From NCBI RefSeq assembly GCF_021730395.1, contig NC_069362.1:83902001-83966000 (forward strand): a stretch of DNA of 64,000 bases. Direction: 5' to 3'. Position 1 is the first letter of the stretch. Each line of letters starts with the position of its first letter. Below, in pieces: positions 35,831-47,256 of the stretch. The DNA is from Mercenaria mercenaria. Its lineage: Eukaryota; Mollusca; Bivalvia; Venerida; Veneridae. The notes beneath the pieces were generated by a model. It was not told where the DNA came from. It made no database searches and was given only the letters and a program-made list of their open reading frames with translations. Both the position numbers and the translations under genes were made by a program.

Positions 35831-36960
35831 ATAAAAAAAAACAAAGAAAAATATCAAACAGGGAATGCCACGCACCAAAAACGTAGCCTCCTCAAAACGA
35901 AACCCCCAGCACGCAGACGCGTGCACCACACACACATACACACACCCAAAGCCAACACATAAGGACAAAACGAACAACACACACACACACACGAAGCCAA
36001 CAGATAAGACGAAACGAACAAACAAAGGAACACAGTGGGGCGCCGCCTTGGAACGGTCAGTGGCAAAAACACCACTGGGGAGCTTAAACCGGTTTATGGT
36101 GCACCTAACCTCACTCTTACCCCCACCATGTTCCAAAGACATGGGACAGTGTAAATAAAAGTAATCCCCTCCAGGTGAATCTCTTACACACGTAATGGAA
36201 ACAAAAAGGCATGGCATGTAAAACACAAAAATGCTCGTGTATAAATATGTAAAAAAACAAACCTTAAGAACCAAAAACGTATGTACTCAATGCCTTTTCA
36301 GAAGACAGAGCAACAAGAGAAACACCCTTAAGGGCCCAAAGACAAATATGAAAACATTTCAGTCCTGGTAGGATTATAAAACTGCTTATCATAGAGTCCT
36401 CCCCCTCTTCCGTCAGACGCAATCAAAGAGGGAAGCGCAGTGTCCAACTGTAAACGGGTTGAACACTAAACATGCGGTATGTCTCAAAACAGTTGGGTCG
36501 TAACCTCTTTTAATAAAACGTTTGATAATCTTTCCAAATACATTTTGAAAATTACCGTGACCCAAGATCTTACGAAGTGTGTAAACCACATCCCCATAAA
36601 AAACGGGTTTAGAAATACCTTCTCACAGAAGTGTCTTTAAATTACTATTGAATTTTAAAACTAAATCAGAATTACGATAATAAAATTTAGCAAAATATTT
36701 ACGCAATTTGTAATAACGGTAGACTTGCTGAAGAAGTTTACCTGTAATATATTGATTACGTTCATTGAAATGCTTGACATGACTAGACGCTCTGGCAAAC
36801 CGAATTAATTGAGAAATATATACCCCATAAGATGTAGCCTGAGGTACATCCCCATCCAAATGGGGAAAATTTACAATACTAAAATCAAAATCATCCCTCT
36901 TGTCATAAATTTTGGTATGTATAAAATTGTCATAAATAGAGTGATGTAAATCTATAACTT
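35830..36960 (-). mobile_element. Retroelement 3' half (pol-like C-terminal region plus 3' untranslated part), broken
   Basis: Minus-strand sequence at about 36960-36620 encodes ATSYGVYISQLIRFARASSH and KLLQQVYRYYKLRKYFAKFY, a motif set known downstream of reverse transcriptase in many invertebrate retroelements. The class is not settled from this piece. Downstream (36170-35830) is a GT-rich 3' region that also occurs, split, at 21165-21307 and 23552-23720. The copy is 5'-truncated and broken in several places. Confidence 0.75.
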
Positions 36961-38110
36961 GACCTAATCTTTGACCCCAGATAATGCACTAGGTTTTATA
37001 ACAGACAAACACTAACTATTTTTCATATAAGTTAATAAGTAGAGTATGGTCTCTAGATGGTAAACAATTTTTTCTTTTTTCTATAATTTGATATTGTGAC
37101 CTGTTTTTTATTCAAGGTAAACCAATGTTTAGACTTATCTAGACTTCATGAAAACAAATACTGCATGCATATCAAATACAAAACATTGCCTCTATGGTGT
37201 TAAGAAGTTTTTTCCAACAATTTAGCCTAGTTACCTAGTTATTGACTCCAGATAACCGACTTTTAAACTGGATTTTATAAAAATCTCCCATGGTGGCATA
37301 ATTAGCCTGATCTTATCACCGTAAATAAGTACAAATGTTTTAACGAACCGCATATAATATAAAAAATATATGTTGAGAGAGCCCCTTGAAACATCCATCG
37401 TCCTAGATGTTGAACACTTCACTTCGTCTTAATTCGCAAATTTCTACGTTCTGTTAAACAGTGCAGGGGCATCTACAGCAAGTGGTTACATGTCTTTTAC
37501 GAAAAAACAGGTTGAGATATTACTTACAAGTTAACGTCAATATTATTATCCTGCAAACTTTATTTTCATTTTGTCACTAATATATAACTTATTAAACCAA
37601 TGTATATGTGTTCTATATCCTTGAATACTCAATGAAACATTGAAGTCGTAATAATTAACCACTTCAATGAACGGTTGTAACCAGAGTGTCATGCTCAATG
37701 CTTTGTTGTACTTCAACTAAAATTCAAAACACTTTAAAAGTTGTTTAAGTATTAAGTAATAAAGGTGGTCAATAACATTTGAGGAATATTTTTTGGCATT
37801 TTTTTAAGGTTTCATAATTTATATTCTGTTAGAGATTTATCTTAGGAACAAAAAGACCCATTACATAAAGGTAGATGCCTACTCGAAATGTATAATTTCA
37901 TTACTTTTCATGAGTTTTTTGTAATCACTTCCCTTTAAAATAAAAATATTCTAAAGGTGGACTATATTAGATTTTAATATAATTTCAAGTTTTACATTTG
38001 CATTTGATTAATATTGGGATACCTCAACTACAAGAAACAAAAGGCAAGTTTTAGAACAGCAAGTAGCCTTTGAATTCATGATCCATTTTTAATCTATCTT
38101 GGTTGCGCCA
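36961..38110. other. Intergenic, nothing recognised
   Basis: AT-rich sequence without recognisable genes or repeats. Confidence 0.5.
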
Positions 38111-38427
38111 CCGATATAAGCTTTGTTTGTTTTGTTTGTTTTGGGTTTAACGCCGTTTTTCAACAGTATTTCAGTTATGTAACGGCGGGCAGTTAACCTA
38201 ACCAGTGTTCCTGGATTCTGTACCAGTACAAACCTGTTCTCCGCAAGTAACTGCCAACTTCCCCACATGAATTATCAGAGGTGGAGGACGAATGATTTCA
38301 GACGCAATGTCTTTTATCAAATCGTCACGGAGAACATACGCCCCGCCCGAGGATCGAACTCGCGACCCCGCGATCCGTAGACCAACGCTCTCCCTACTGA
38401 GCTAAGCGGGCGGGCGCCGATATAAGC
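38111..38427 (-). mobile_element. tRNA-Arg-derived SINE (Meta-SINE-like) with target-site duplication
   Basis: Flanked by perfect 11-bp duplications CCGATATAAGC (38111-38121 and 38417-38427). On the minus strand it has a tRNA head with A box TTAGCTCAGTAGGGAGAGC, anticodon ACG (Arg-like) and B box GGGTCGCGAGTTCGATCC. A conserved body follows (GGGAAGTTGGCAGTTACTTG, CAGGTTTGTACTGGTACAG, CTGAAATACTGTTGAAAAAC), then an AAACAAAC-type tail at about 38122-38140. The body matches what I recall as the Meta domain of molluscan SINEs. A clean TSD and intact boxes suggest a fairly young insertion. Confidence 0.88.
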
Positions 38428-38765
38428 AAATGAAGGTAAAATAATTTTATAAATTTGCATGTCTAATAAATTATGTCAAAACATACACTTGTTAATGCAA
38501 ATCTTTGACGAATTTAATGCAATAGTGCTTTTATACATATTATTTCTTAAGCAAAATAGGTTTAGTAAATTTATACTTATGCTAAAAATGCTATAATGGT
38601 TGCGCAACCAGATAGGAAAATCAAATTTTAAGGAAACAGTGAAATTCTAACATGTATTAAGAACTCAGTGAACACAAATAAGTGTAAATGATTAGCTATT
38701 GGAGTTTTGAACAAATCCTTTAGTTGACTAAAATCTGATTAACCACCTTTAAAGAAAAGGCAATA
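38428..38765. other. Intergenic, nothing recognised
   Basis: Short AT-rich spacer between the SINE and the foldback element. Confidence 0.4.
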
Positions 38766-40415
38766 CTACGAAAGATCCGTGGTGACATTTCAACTTCATT
38801 ATTTTAAGCCTTCTGCTTCATGATTTCACGATTTCCACTTCATGAATTCACGAATTCACGATTTCACGATTTCACGATAAAACTTCACGATTTCGCGATT
38901 TCACGATTTCCACTTCACGAATTCACGATTTCACAATTTCCACTTCAAGAATTCACGATTTCCACTTCATGAATTCACGATTTCACGAATTCACGATTTC
39001 CACTTCACGAATTCACGATTTCACAATTTCCACTTCATGAATTCACGATTTCACCATTAGACTTCAGGAATTCACTATTTCTTGATTTCACGAGTTCACG
39101 AATTCACGATTTCACCATTAAATTTCACGATTTCACGAATTCATGATTTCCACTTCAAGAATTCACGATTTCTCGATTTCACGATTTCATAATTATAGTA
39201 CAATTTCAACTTTTCGCGATTTTATTAGTCACATGACTAATGCATGACGTAGAAAACCGCGGGTGATGTTCGCTACCTGTAAGATGGCGTGTTATATAAT
39301 TGTACAACCAGGTTTAGGTACTGAAAGTGAAAACTGGCCGAAAATGCCTCAACTGATGAGGAAATAGACTTACAAACAATACTTTTAGAATGCATGATTG
39401 CTTAAAATGTGAAATTGTTCCAGTCCCTTTTTTCAGTTTTAGTAAGCTCCTCATCTTTGTGCTATTGAATGAAATTAAATGAAAAGCGATGCATCTTATT
39501 CACATGTAAGCTATTGCCACCTGCTGTGTAAATGGTATGCAAACTGAGTTGATCAAGAGTACGGCCTTACCACGAGGGCCGTTTTAAACGTAAAAAGCGT
39601 CTTATACGTTACAGGCGTGGAAAGGATACACATACAAAATATAAATTCAATCCATGCAAGCATTCTCTTTTAAATGAACAGAAACCAATGTGTCTATGGA
39701 CGGAAAGACGGATTCCAAAATAACGGACTGACGGACGGATAACTGCAAGGCTTAATGCTCCGTCGCCATAAATGGTGTGGGCATAATAAACATACTTATA
39801 TATTTTGGAACTGTCTAAAACAGTAAAGCTACTTGGGCATCTTATATTGTTCATACATGTTTTAGTGTTGAAAGTACCCAATACTGTGTTGGTACAGGCA
39901 CCAATATCCCTCCCCAACCTCCACACAGACGTATGCAGGAGTATAGACTCATCCTCTGTAACCCAGACCATTCATTACGTTTACACTTCATTGAATGGAG
40001 TGGATTGGCCAAATAGAACAAGTGAAGTCAAGAAATCATGAAATCGTGAAGTTTAATGGTGAAATCGTGAAATCGTGAATTCAAGAAGTGGAAATCGTGA
40101 AGTCAAGAAATCGTGAAATCAAAAAATCATGAAATCGTGAATTCGTGAAATCGTGAAGTTTTTTCGTGAAATCGTGAATTCGTGAATTTGTGAAGTGGAA
40201 ATCGTGAAATCAGGAAGCAGAAATCGTGAAATCGTGAATTCATGAAGTGGAAATCGTGAAGTTTTTTTCACGAAATCGTGAATTCGTGAAGTGGAAATCG
40301 TGAAATCAGGAAGCAGAAATCGTGAATTCGTGAATTCATGAAGTGGAAATCGTGAAATCATGAAACAGAAATCGTGAAATAATGAAGTTGAAATGTCACC
40401 ACGGGTCTTTCGTAG
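38766..40415. mobile_element. Foldback element, 1.65 kb, with arms of TTCACGA-type words
   Basis: Outer inverted ends CTACGAAAGATCCGTGGTGA (38766) and TCACCACGGGTCTTTCGTAG (to 40415) are followed inward by mirrored arms. The left arm (38815-39200) is a dense array of ATTCACGATTTCACGATTT and CACTTCATGAATTC variants; the right arm (40020-40390) is the reverse-complement array. The centre (39200-40020) is unique, with no transposase. Variable-length arms of short tandem words are the hallmark of Foldback-type elements. A detached end (TGAAATGTCACCACGGGTCT) stands at 40622-40648. The minus-strand ORF at 40119-40361 is a by-product of the array. Confidence 0.85.
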
Positions 40416-40659
40416 ATTTGACAGATTATTGCATCCGCCGGGATATTGTTATTTTTCTATAAAATGCAATGTCCTTCCTTTCTTGATACTGTTAACATTA
40501 CTTTAACAGAGAAAGGATTATAAATATGTAAAATGCAATATGTATGTTATTTTTCTGACCAGATATAATACCGTACTAACTTTGATGGGTTACATTTACT
40601 AGAAAAGTTCAAACAATGGTCTTGAAATGTCACCACGGGTCTTTCGTACAAATCTGAGA

Positions 40660-43230
40660 GTGGGTATCTCAAGATTTAGATAAGCATCTGCTAGGTGAAT
40701 TCCCTCTCAAGTTTTAGTTGTTTCGTGGCTGGAGTGGAGTCCTGTGCTCAGAAAAAAAGTAAACAGGACCAAAAAATAGAGGAATACTGTGAATTTATGA
40801 TAATTTTAATCAGCGTCAGATACGAATTATTTTCGAATGTAAACCAGGTGTAAAATTTTGCAGACAGTTTACTAATTTGAATATAATCTTTTTTCTTATT
40901 CTTTATCAGAAACATGACACATTTTGTAGAGCCATCAGTTGTTGTTTTTTTTGCACGTGATGGTACATAGGTTCAAATCATGACTGATTTTTTTTTAAAT
41001 TTCTAATCTCCTTTTTAACTACGTCTCTGTCAAAGGCTTCCAGCATGATTGTAGCATATCGCTGTTCTTACTTTTCATCGGCCAATAATCCCTTGATGAA
41101 GAGCTGTTTCAGAAACCTTGGTGTATAGTATCAACAGGTTTGTTAATTTCTAAACTAATATAAAATTATAAAAAATATGTAAAATAAAAACGGAGACATT
41201 ACAAAAGGAAAGGCAAAATGTCATATTTGAGGTGACAGACACTGCGTGTTGCCATAATGCTACGGAGGCTTTTCTTAAGTTGTAATCAAGTTGATCGTAA
41301 AACCATGTGACGTGACTGTCCCGTTATCGAAATAAAACCACAGAACACAGTATTAATAATTCAGCACGACTCGCTGTCAGTGATTAATGCATGTACACAT
41401 GTTTAATGCATGCTTCACATGCAAGCTATTCTATATACACATGAAATCTTAAGAAAAGTTAACTCTAGGGACACTGGGGATGGGAAATGTAGCAAACATG
41501 CAGTCAGAGAAACAACATTTTGTCCTGTCACATTGCCCTTTTAGACTAATAAGCAATTTTTGGCAAAAAGCGTTGTCTTTTATATTTTGAATTTTCTCTC
41601 TTGTTACCAATATGTCATCCTTTTTTAGTTGCAAAGTTGTTTTACATAATTATAAAATGTTTGCCAGTTAAGAAAGAGAAGATAAATTGATAGATATTCA
41701 GAAGACATATTATAATTTTTACATTTGCTATCAACTTTCACGTTTCACGAATTTCAAAATTATTGCCTGGATCAATAAGAAATACTTAGTCCGAAGTGGG
41801 AAATATTTACTAATAATTCCTGAAATACCTGTGTTATTTTAATGTGCTCTCTTTCATTATTTTATATTTCTTTACACTCCTCTCAGTGGATCTTACTGCG
41901 CAAGGAACAATACGACAAAATTAAATTTCGAAGATAAAGTCAAGTAGGAGTTAAACAGGACAGAGTTACTGTTCATACGCTCAACATCTCTTATTATAAC
42001 ATTAGATTATTTAACATTTCACTAAATTTCATCCGGTCGTTTCAAAGTGTGAATACAAATGTTCCGGATAAAGTTATGGTGCTTGTGTTCTGGAATTTAT
42101 GTGACTGCCATGCATTTTACAATACCCCCGTCTCAACACTTGATTATTGTTTCCGTCCGTCCGTAACATTTTTTGTCCGAAGCGAAAGTATAAATCTGTT
42201 GAAGTGATTTTCTTAAAAAAACAACAATTACAGAAGCCATTGAAAGAAATTAAAGTGAACAAGAATCAAATATTTATCCTGCTTTCCTAATTATTGCTCC
42301 CTCTTTCTTCCTTTTTTATTTTTGTTTTTGATACTTTTGTCTAGGGTATGACTCGAAAAATGTTAAATGGATTTTGTAAAATTTTCACACAATGATAGTG
42401 GCAATCAGGAAAAAGTGCCGTATTTAAGTCATATAGTTCTACATTGCTTATTTTTTGATCATCTCCTTTTTTATGAATTACTCATAACACTTTTGTCTGG
42501 AAGATAACTCACGATAACAGAGGAAAAATACGTTATATCCTCATATATCTCAAAATGCTTTGGAGCATTTACAACAGTTTAATGACCGATTAAATCGGTA
42601 TAAAGACTGTTACACCATAAATAATAATAACTGCAATTAAACAAACAAAAATATGAAAGAACATTCTTCAACATTTGTTTTAAAGTTATATCTGTGTATT
42701 CAATATTGTTGAACTGATGAGGAAAAATATCTGAAATTTGTTTTATAATGAAATCAAATGATTTATGTTCTTTATTAAAAAGGGTTTTCACAAGCGTAAA
42801 GGAAAACCAAAAGGAGACAGAATGTGTATTGTAAACTTCCTTCGTACTGAACTGGACATTGTTCATTCAGACCATGTGTATCATGTCTGTTTACTGTACA
42901 ACGTCAAGGAATATAGTATGATATATTTCAGCAGTAACGTACATCTTTATGTATGAGGCTTTTCTCACCAGCATCTAGATAATGTTCCCGCCTCCCACCA
43001 TTGCCTTAAAGATACCATTAATGTCAGTCCTTATTCCTGGATCTTACAAACGCTAGTCTAAGAAATTAAATATGTATGATGTTAACTAAGCGTATGTGGA
43101 ATGCTAAGTTAAACGACATGTACCTTTGCCATTGACGGTACATATTAATTAAAAGCATTACTTTAGGAAGAAGTTGGGTCATTAGACCAGTGTTGTGTTG
43201 TCTGAATGTGAGAGTGGTGTGACCTATAAT
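40660..43230. other. Intergenic; contains diverged duplicated blocks
   Basis: No gene recognised. 41340-41520 is a diverged duplicate of 44190-44400, and 42810-43180 of 34480-34900. Confidence 0.5.
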
Positions 43231-43233
43231 AGA

Positions 43234-43507
43234 TATTTTGATGAAGAAATTCCATACTCAGAGCAAACTTTTACCTAGTATATTTTCGGCAGTGTCTAAC
43301 TGCCTTCTTCAGCACTGACTGACCAGTGTTACGGGGGGAGCTCGGTTGAGCGATGGTCTCCGCTGTATTTTCTCTATAGCCTCTTTGACTTTGCGTTTGA
43401 TAAATCCACTTTCACTTGTCAGTCAGTGCTGAAGAACGCAGTGAGACACTGCCGAAAATTACACTAGGTAAAAGTTTGCTCTGAGTATGGAATTTCTTCA
43501 TCAAAAT
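43234..43507. mobile_element. MITE with about 90-bp inverted arms
   Basis: ATTTTGATGAAGAAATTCCA at the left is mirrored by TGGAATTTCTTCATCAAAAT at the right, and the pairing continues through CAGAGCAAACTTTTACCTAG/CTAGGTAAAAGTTTGCTCTG, CGGCAGTGTC/GACACTGCCG and CTTCAGCACTGACTGAC/GTCAGTCAGTGCTGAAG. The loop is about 90 bp. No ORF. Confidence 0.9.
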
Positions 43508-46500
43508 GTTAAATCCAGAGCATGGGATCATCAGTTGTATAATAGATATCTCCCAAACAAACATTATGTATTGCACGTATATAATGTGCAGTCCTTATTC
43601 CGTTACACACTGCAGTCATTATACTTCACTTACAAATGAGAAAATAGGTTCAAACATATTACTTACCAGTTTCCACTTAAATTTGATTGATTAATGTTTT
43701 AAAACGCTACATTAATGAAAATTATATCATTCAATATCCCCAAGAGCCTTTTTAGAACTGCATAATTGAACACCGAGACCGAATTTCGTGGTCAGCAACA
43801 TATCCCAGACGTTATGTGTATTATTCCTACATCAACTATATAATTTACGTTGACAGAAAAGGAAAGACACCTCCTTTTGTAGAAAAAGTAGCCATAGCCT
43901 GGCTGTAATAATCTATCGAATTGAATGATGTATCATCTCTGACAGTGATTATCTCAAGTTTCAAATAAACACCTCCCGTAACAGTATTGCTTCAAATCCG
44001 TGATAGAACTTTGTTCGAAAGTGGCTGTAAAATTGTCTTTTAAAGTCAGTGTCAGAATTTTTATCCCAGCCATTTTTGACACATTATGAATAGTGTATTT
44101 ACAGCAATGTACTAAGAAAACTGTCGTGATAGATTAATTCATGTGCTTAAAAAAACGTAATAATTAATTATAGCTCAGAACATTGATTATTCAACATGAT
44201 TTGATGTCAGCGATTAATGCACATATGTGCGCGTTTAATGCATACGTGACATGCAAGCTATTCTAAATACATTTACATTATTTAAATTTATCTTTGATTT
44301 ATGGAAATAACTGTAAGCACTCGACACTTGGAATGAGAAACGTCGCAATAATACAGCATAAAAAGAGCTTTATGCCCCATCGTCTTCTTCCTTTTAGAAA
44401 AGGAGATAAATAAATAATTACGGGATGGACTGGCAGCTCAAATTGAAAGCTGCGTGGTTATAAATTACGACAAGAACAATGGCAAGCATGTCTTTAGTAT
44501 GATCTCGCAAATCTGAAATGTGATAAAGAGAAGAGTCCGATGGAAAATGACCTAATGTTCAACAAACATATTACTATCATCAATAACTTTTCTAACTCTA
44601 CACCTATTTTTTTATCTCTGCCAGATTTTGAAAGATTTGAATGAAAATCATTAGATGATTACTTAATACAACGGTTACCAGATTACAATCGGAGTAAACC
44701 CATTTAGCCGTCCCGGTTATAATAAGTGTAACCCTTAAATTAAAAATCACATAATCAGTAAAACACACATGAAAGCAGCACACGTTGAACGTATTCAAAT
44801 TATTATTATAGTTCAAACATATTTTTATCCAATGAAAAGCAAAGGTTTTTCAAAAAAGTAACCAGCTTATTTTCATATTATTGTAGGATTTATGTACCAC
44901 ATGTTTTATGTATTCTATATCAATGCTAAAAGCTATGATTTATTTCATTTAAAGTTAAATCATAATGATGTTTGTATTTCTTAAGAATGACAGTTACCTT
45001 TTTTTTATCCTGCAATGTCAGTTATTATCTTGCACGTTTTCTCCCATGTTTATGCATGTATCTTTTTGTTATTTCATATTTCCAAGGAGTACATTGCACT
45101 TTAAGTAAATTGTCACCATTTATTAACTTTACTCCATCCATTTATCTGTATTTTGTGTGAATGTTAACTTCCTAAAACTTTTCCTGAAATTTATGGAGGC
45201 TGCCATGTTGTTTACTGCAGTGTGTAGAAATACCTCCGTTTTCATATTCTAATGCAGCATATTTGTATCATTTTGTGTAATGTTCATTGATAGGATGTTA
45301 GAAACATATTTTAATCATTAACTGTCACTGAAACTTTACATTATTGTTCATTTTTGTGAAAGAAGTGCGTACTATTTGTAAGGTCATTCGCGGTGTAAAT
45401 TTGGAACTTTCAATCACCGGAATTCTCCATTTTATTGCATCAATTACATTTTATCTACCCAAATGTTACTCATCATTAGATTTAATACCATAAAAGATAT
45501 ATTGTCTTTGTGTATTATTGCTCACATTTTATTGTATGTCGTATTATTCGTAATTTTACTTGGAGACATCTCTCCTAAATTCCTAAACGGGTCAAAGCTT
45601 ATAAATAGAGCGATCTGCCTCACTTTGAAAGAACAGTTGCGAAGGCGCCATTATTCAAATCATTATTGGTCAAAACAACTAACGTACAATTCCTAAATCC
45701 AAATTTTAGTAAGTATTTAGGAATCTTTCCTAAATATCGGTTATCCAATCTTAGGTTCATTGAATTAGTATTATATAAATACAAGTATAGGTATACTTGT
45801 ATACGAAATAGTTTTTAGTACGAACTTTAGGAAATAAAATCCTAAACTTAGGATTTTATCTTAGTTTTTAGGAATACGGTTTAATATATTTACTTAGGCA
45901 ACTGTCCCCATGTGAGAGCCGGCGCACTTCATGAATATGATTATTTTTAGGATTTAGGATTACTATTAAGTATTTGTATGTTATATATATATCAGTTATA
46001 ATGCATTATTGCATTTAATACAGAGTGTTAAAACTGATATCGTTGTCGTCTTCTATATTGAAGTAATACTACTGCTGGTGTATTGAAACTCCAGTAGTCC
46101 TGTATATTGTAGTGTATTTCATCAAGGCATCCTGACCCCCCCCCCCCCCCCCCCCCCCCCGGCTGAAGTACGCTACATTATTTCACACCTGAAAAAATGG
46201 CCCACTTTATCATGAAGTGGTACAAAATTAAGGAGTATTCATTGTTCCTTCTACTATGGATGGAGGCGGAGCAACTGTCAAAACAGGGACTGCATACTGG
46301 TCTAAAAATAAACTATACATAAATGTCGACAGTAGTTATTACTTTGTCTTGTTTTATCTTTAATTAAGTTCTTGAATGTTATAAGTGCTTAAATAGAACT
46401 GTTAGATTATTATGAGTTAAACCTACATATTATATTTTCATTGAATAAGAATGTAATATTGTGATCTACAAACTACTCGATAAGTGAGTCATCTGCTATG

Positions 46501-46795
46501 TATTTATATTACATCCGCATGATTTTGCGTGCAAACAATGTTGGCCACACCTCCCAGGGAAATTCAAATTAAAAATTTCTCTTGACATGCTTTAACTCTT
46601 TTCTCAAAGTCACCTTTGCAAAATAAAACAGAATCAGATTTTTGAATAAGATGTTGTAAAAGTCACAATGTACAAATGTGCAAATTTAAAAAATATCTTT
46701 GTACTGATTTAAGATAATTTCTAAAAGGGTTCCCTAAGTTTACTTGAGACGGAGATGTTGTTGACTGATGAAAAGGGGCATTTTAACTATAAGTC
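43508..46795. other. Intergenic, no gene recognised
   Basis: It holds the duplicate block 44190-44400, CCTAAA/TTTAGG-rich sequence at 45570-45965 that can self-pair, and a poly(C) tract at 46136-46160. Confidence 0.5.
46136..46160. repeat. Poly(C) tract, 25 bases
   Basis: Uninterrupted run of C; the length in the assembly may be unreliable. Confidence 0.9.
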
Positions 46796-46906
46796 GGTTA
46801 TAGATTACTTATTGACATTCTAATGCATTAAGTTTTGCCTTCAATACGTTGCGCTCCGTTTCGGCAAACTTAATTGCATTAGAATGTCAATAAATGATCT
46901 ATAACC
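46796..46906. repeat. Long hairpin, arms about 44 bp
   Basis: GGTTATAGATTACTTATTGA, CATTCTAATGCATTAAGTTT and TGCC are mirrored by GGCAAACTTAATTGCATTAG and AATGTCAATAAATGATCTAT...AACC around a 22-bp loop. This is probably a small MITE. Confidence 0.9.
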
Positions 46907-46929
46907 TATACATACTGATTTTTCAACTC

Positions 46930-47256
46930 CAGTTAAGGCCTAAAAAATGTTTGTTAACGGTATCCCGACCTACCCTAAATTGTTGGCCCTACCCTAAATG
47001 TTTTATGACCTTGGAGAATTTATTTCATTTTTTGTGTTACTGCACTTTTTATGCTTTACACATGGTCAGTGATGTTAGAAATCAACTTACTGATGCTGTA
47101 AAGGCACAACCCCTTAATTTGTATTCATTTTTTGACACAATTATAATTTGCGATAAGTCCCACATAATAAAAAAATATATAAAAAAAAAATTACCGACCT
47201 ACCTACCCTAATTTTTTAGCATGTTACTGGAAACAAACAATCTTTTTTAGGCCTAA
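46930..47256. mobile_element. MITE with TTAGGCCTAAAAAA-type ends, copy 2
   Basis: It starts TTAAGGCCTAAAAAATGTTT and ends AATCTTTTTTAGGCCTAA. The interior words GTATCCCGACCTACCC, GGTCAGTGATGTTAGAAATC and ACCGACCTACCTACCC match copy 1 at 32092-32426. No coding sequence. Confidence 0.85.

Noticed and set aside
35854-36158. Cys/Val-rich and His/Thr-rich ORFs on both strands
   Set aside because: They translate the GT-rich 3' untranslated part of a retroelement.
40119-40361. ORF with repeating FTISRFLLPDFTIS-like peptides
   Set aside because: A by-product of the foldback arm; the same words occur mirrored in the other arm.
45570-45965. CCTAAA/TTTAGG-rich stretch as telomere-like DNA
   Set aside because: Words are irregular (CCTAAATTC, CTTAGGATT) and self-complementary; more like a decayed MITE than TTAGGG repeats.
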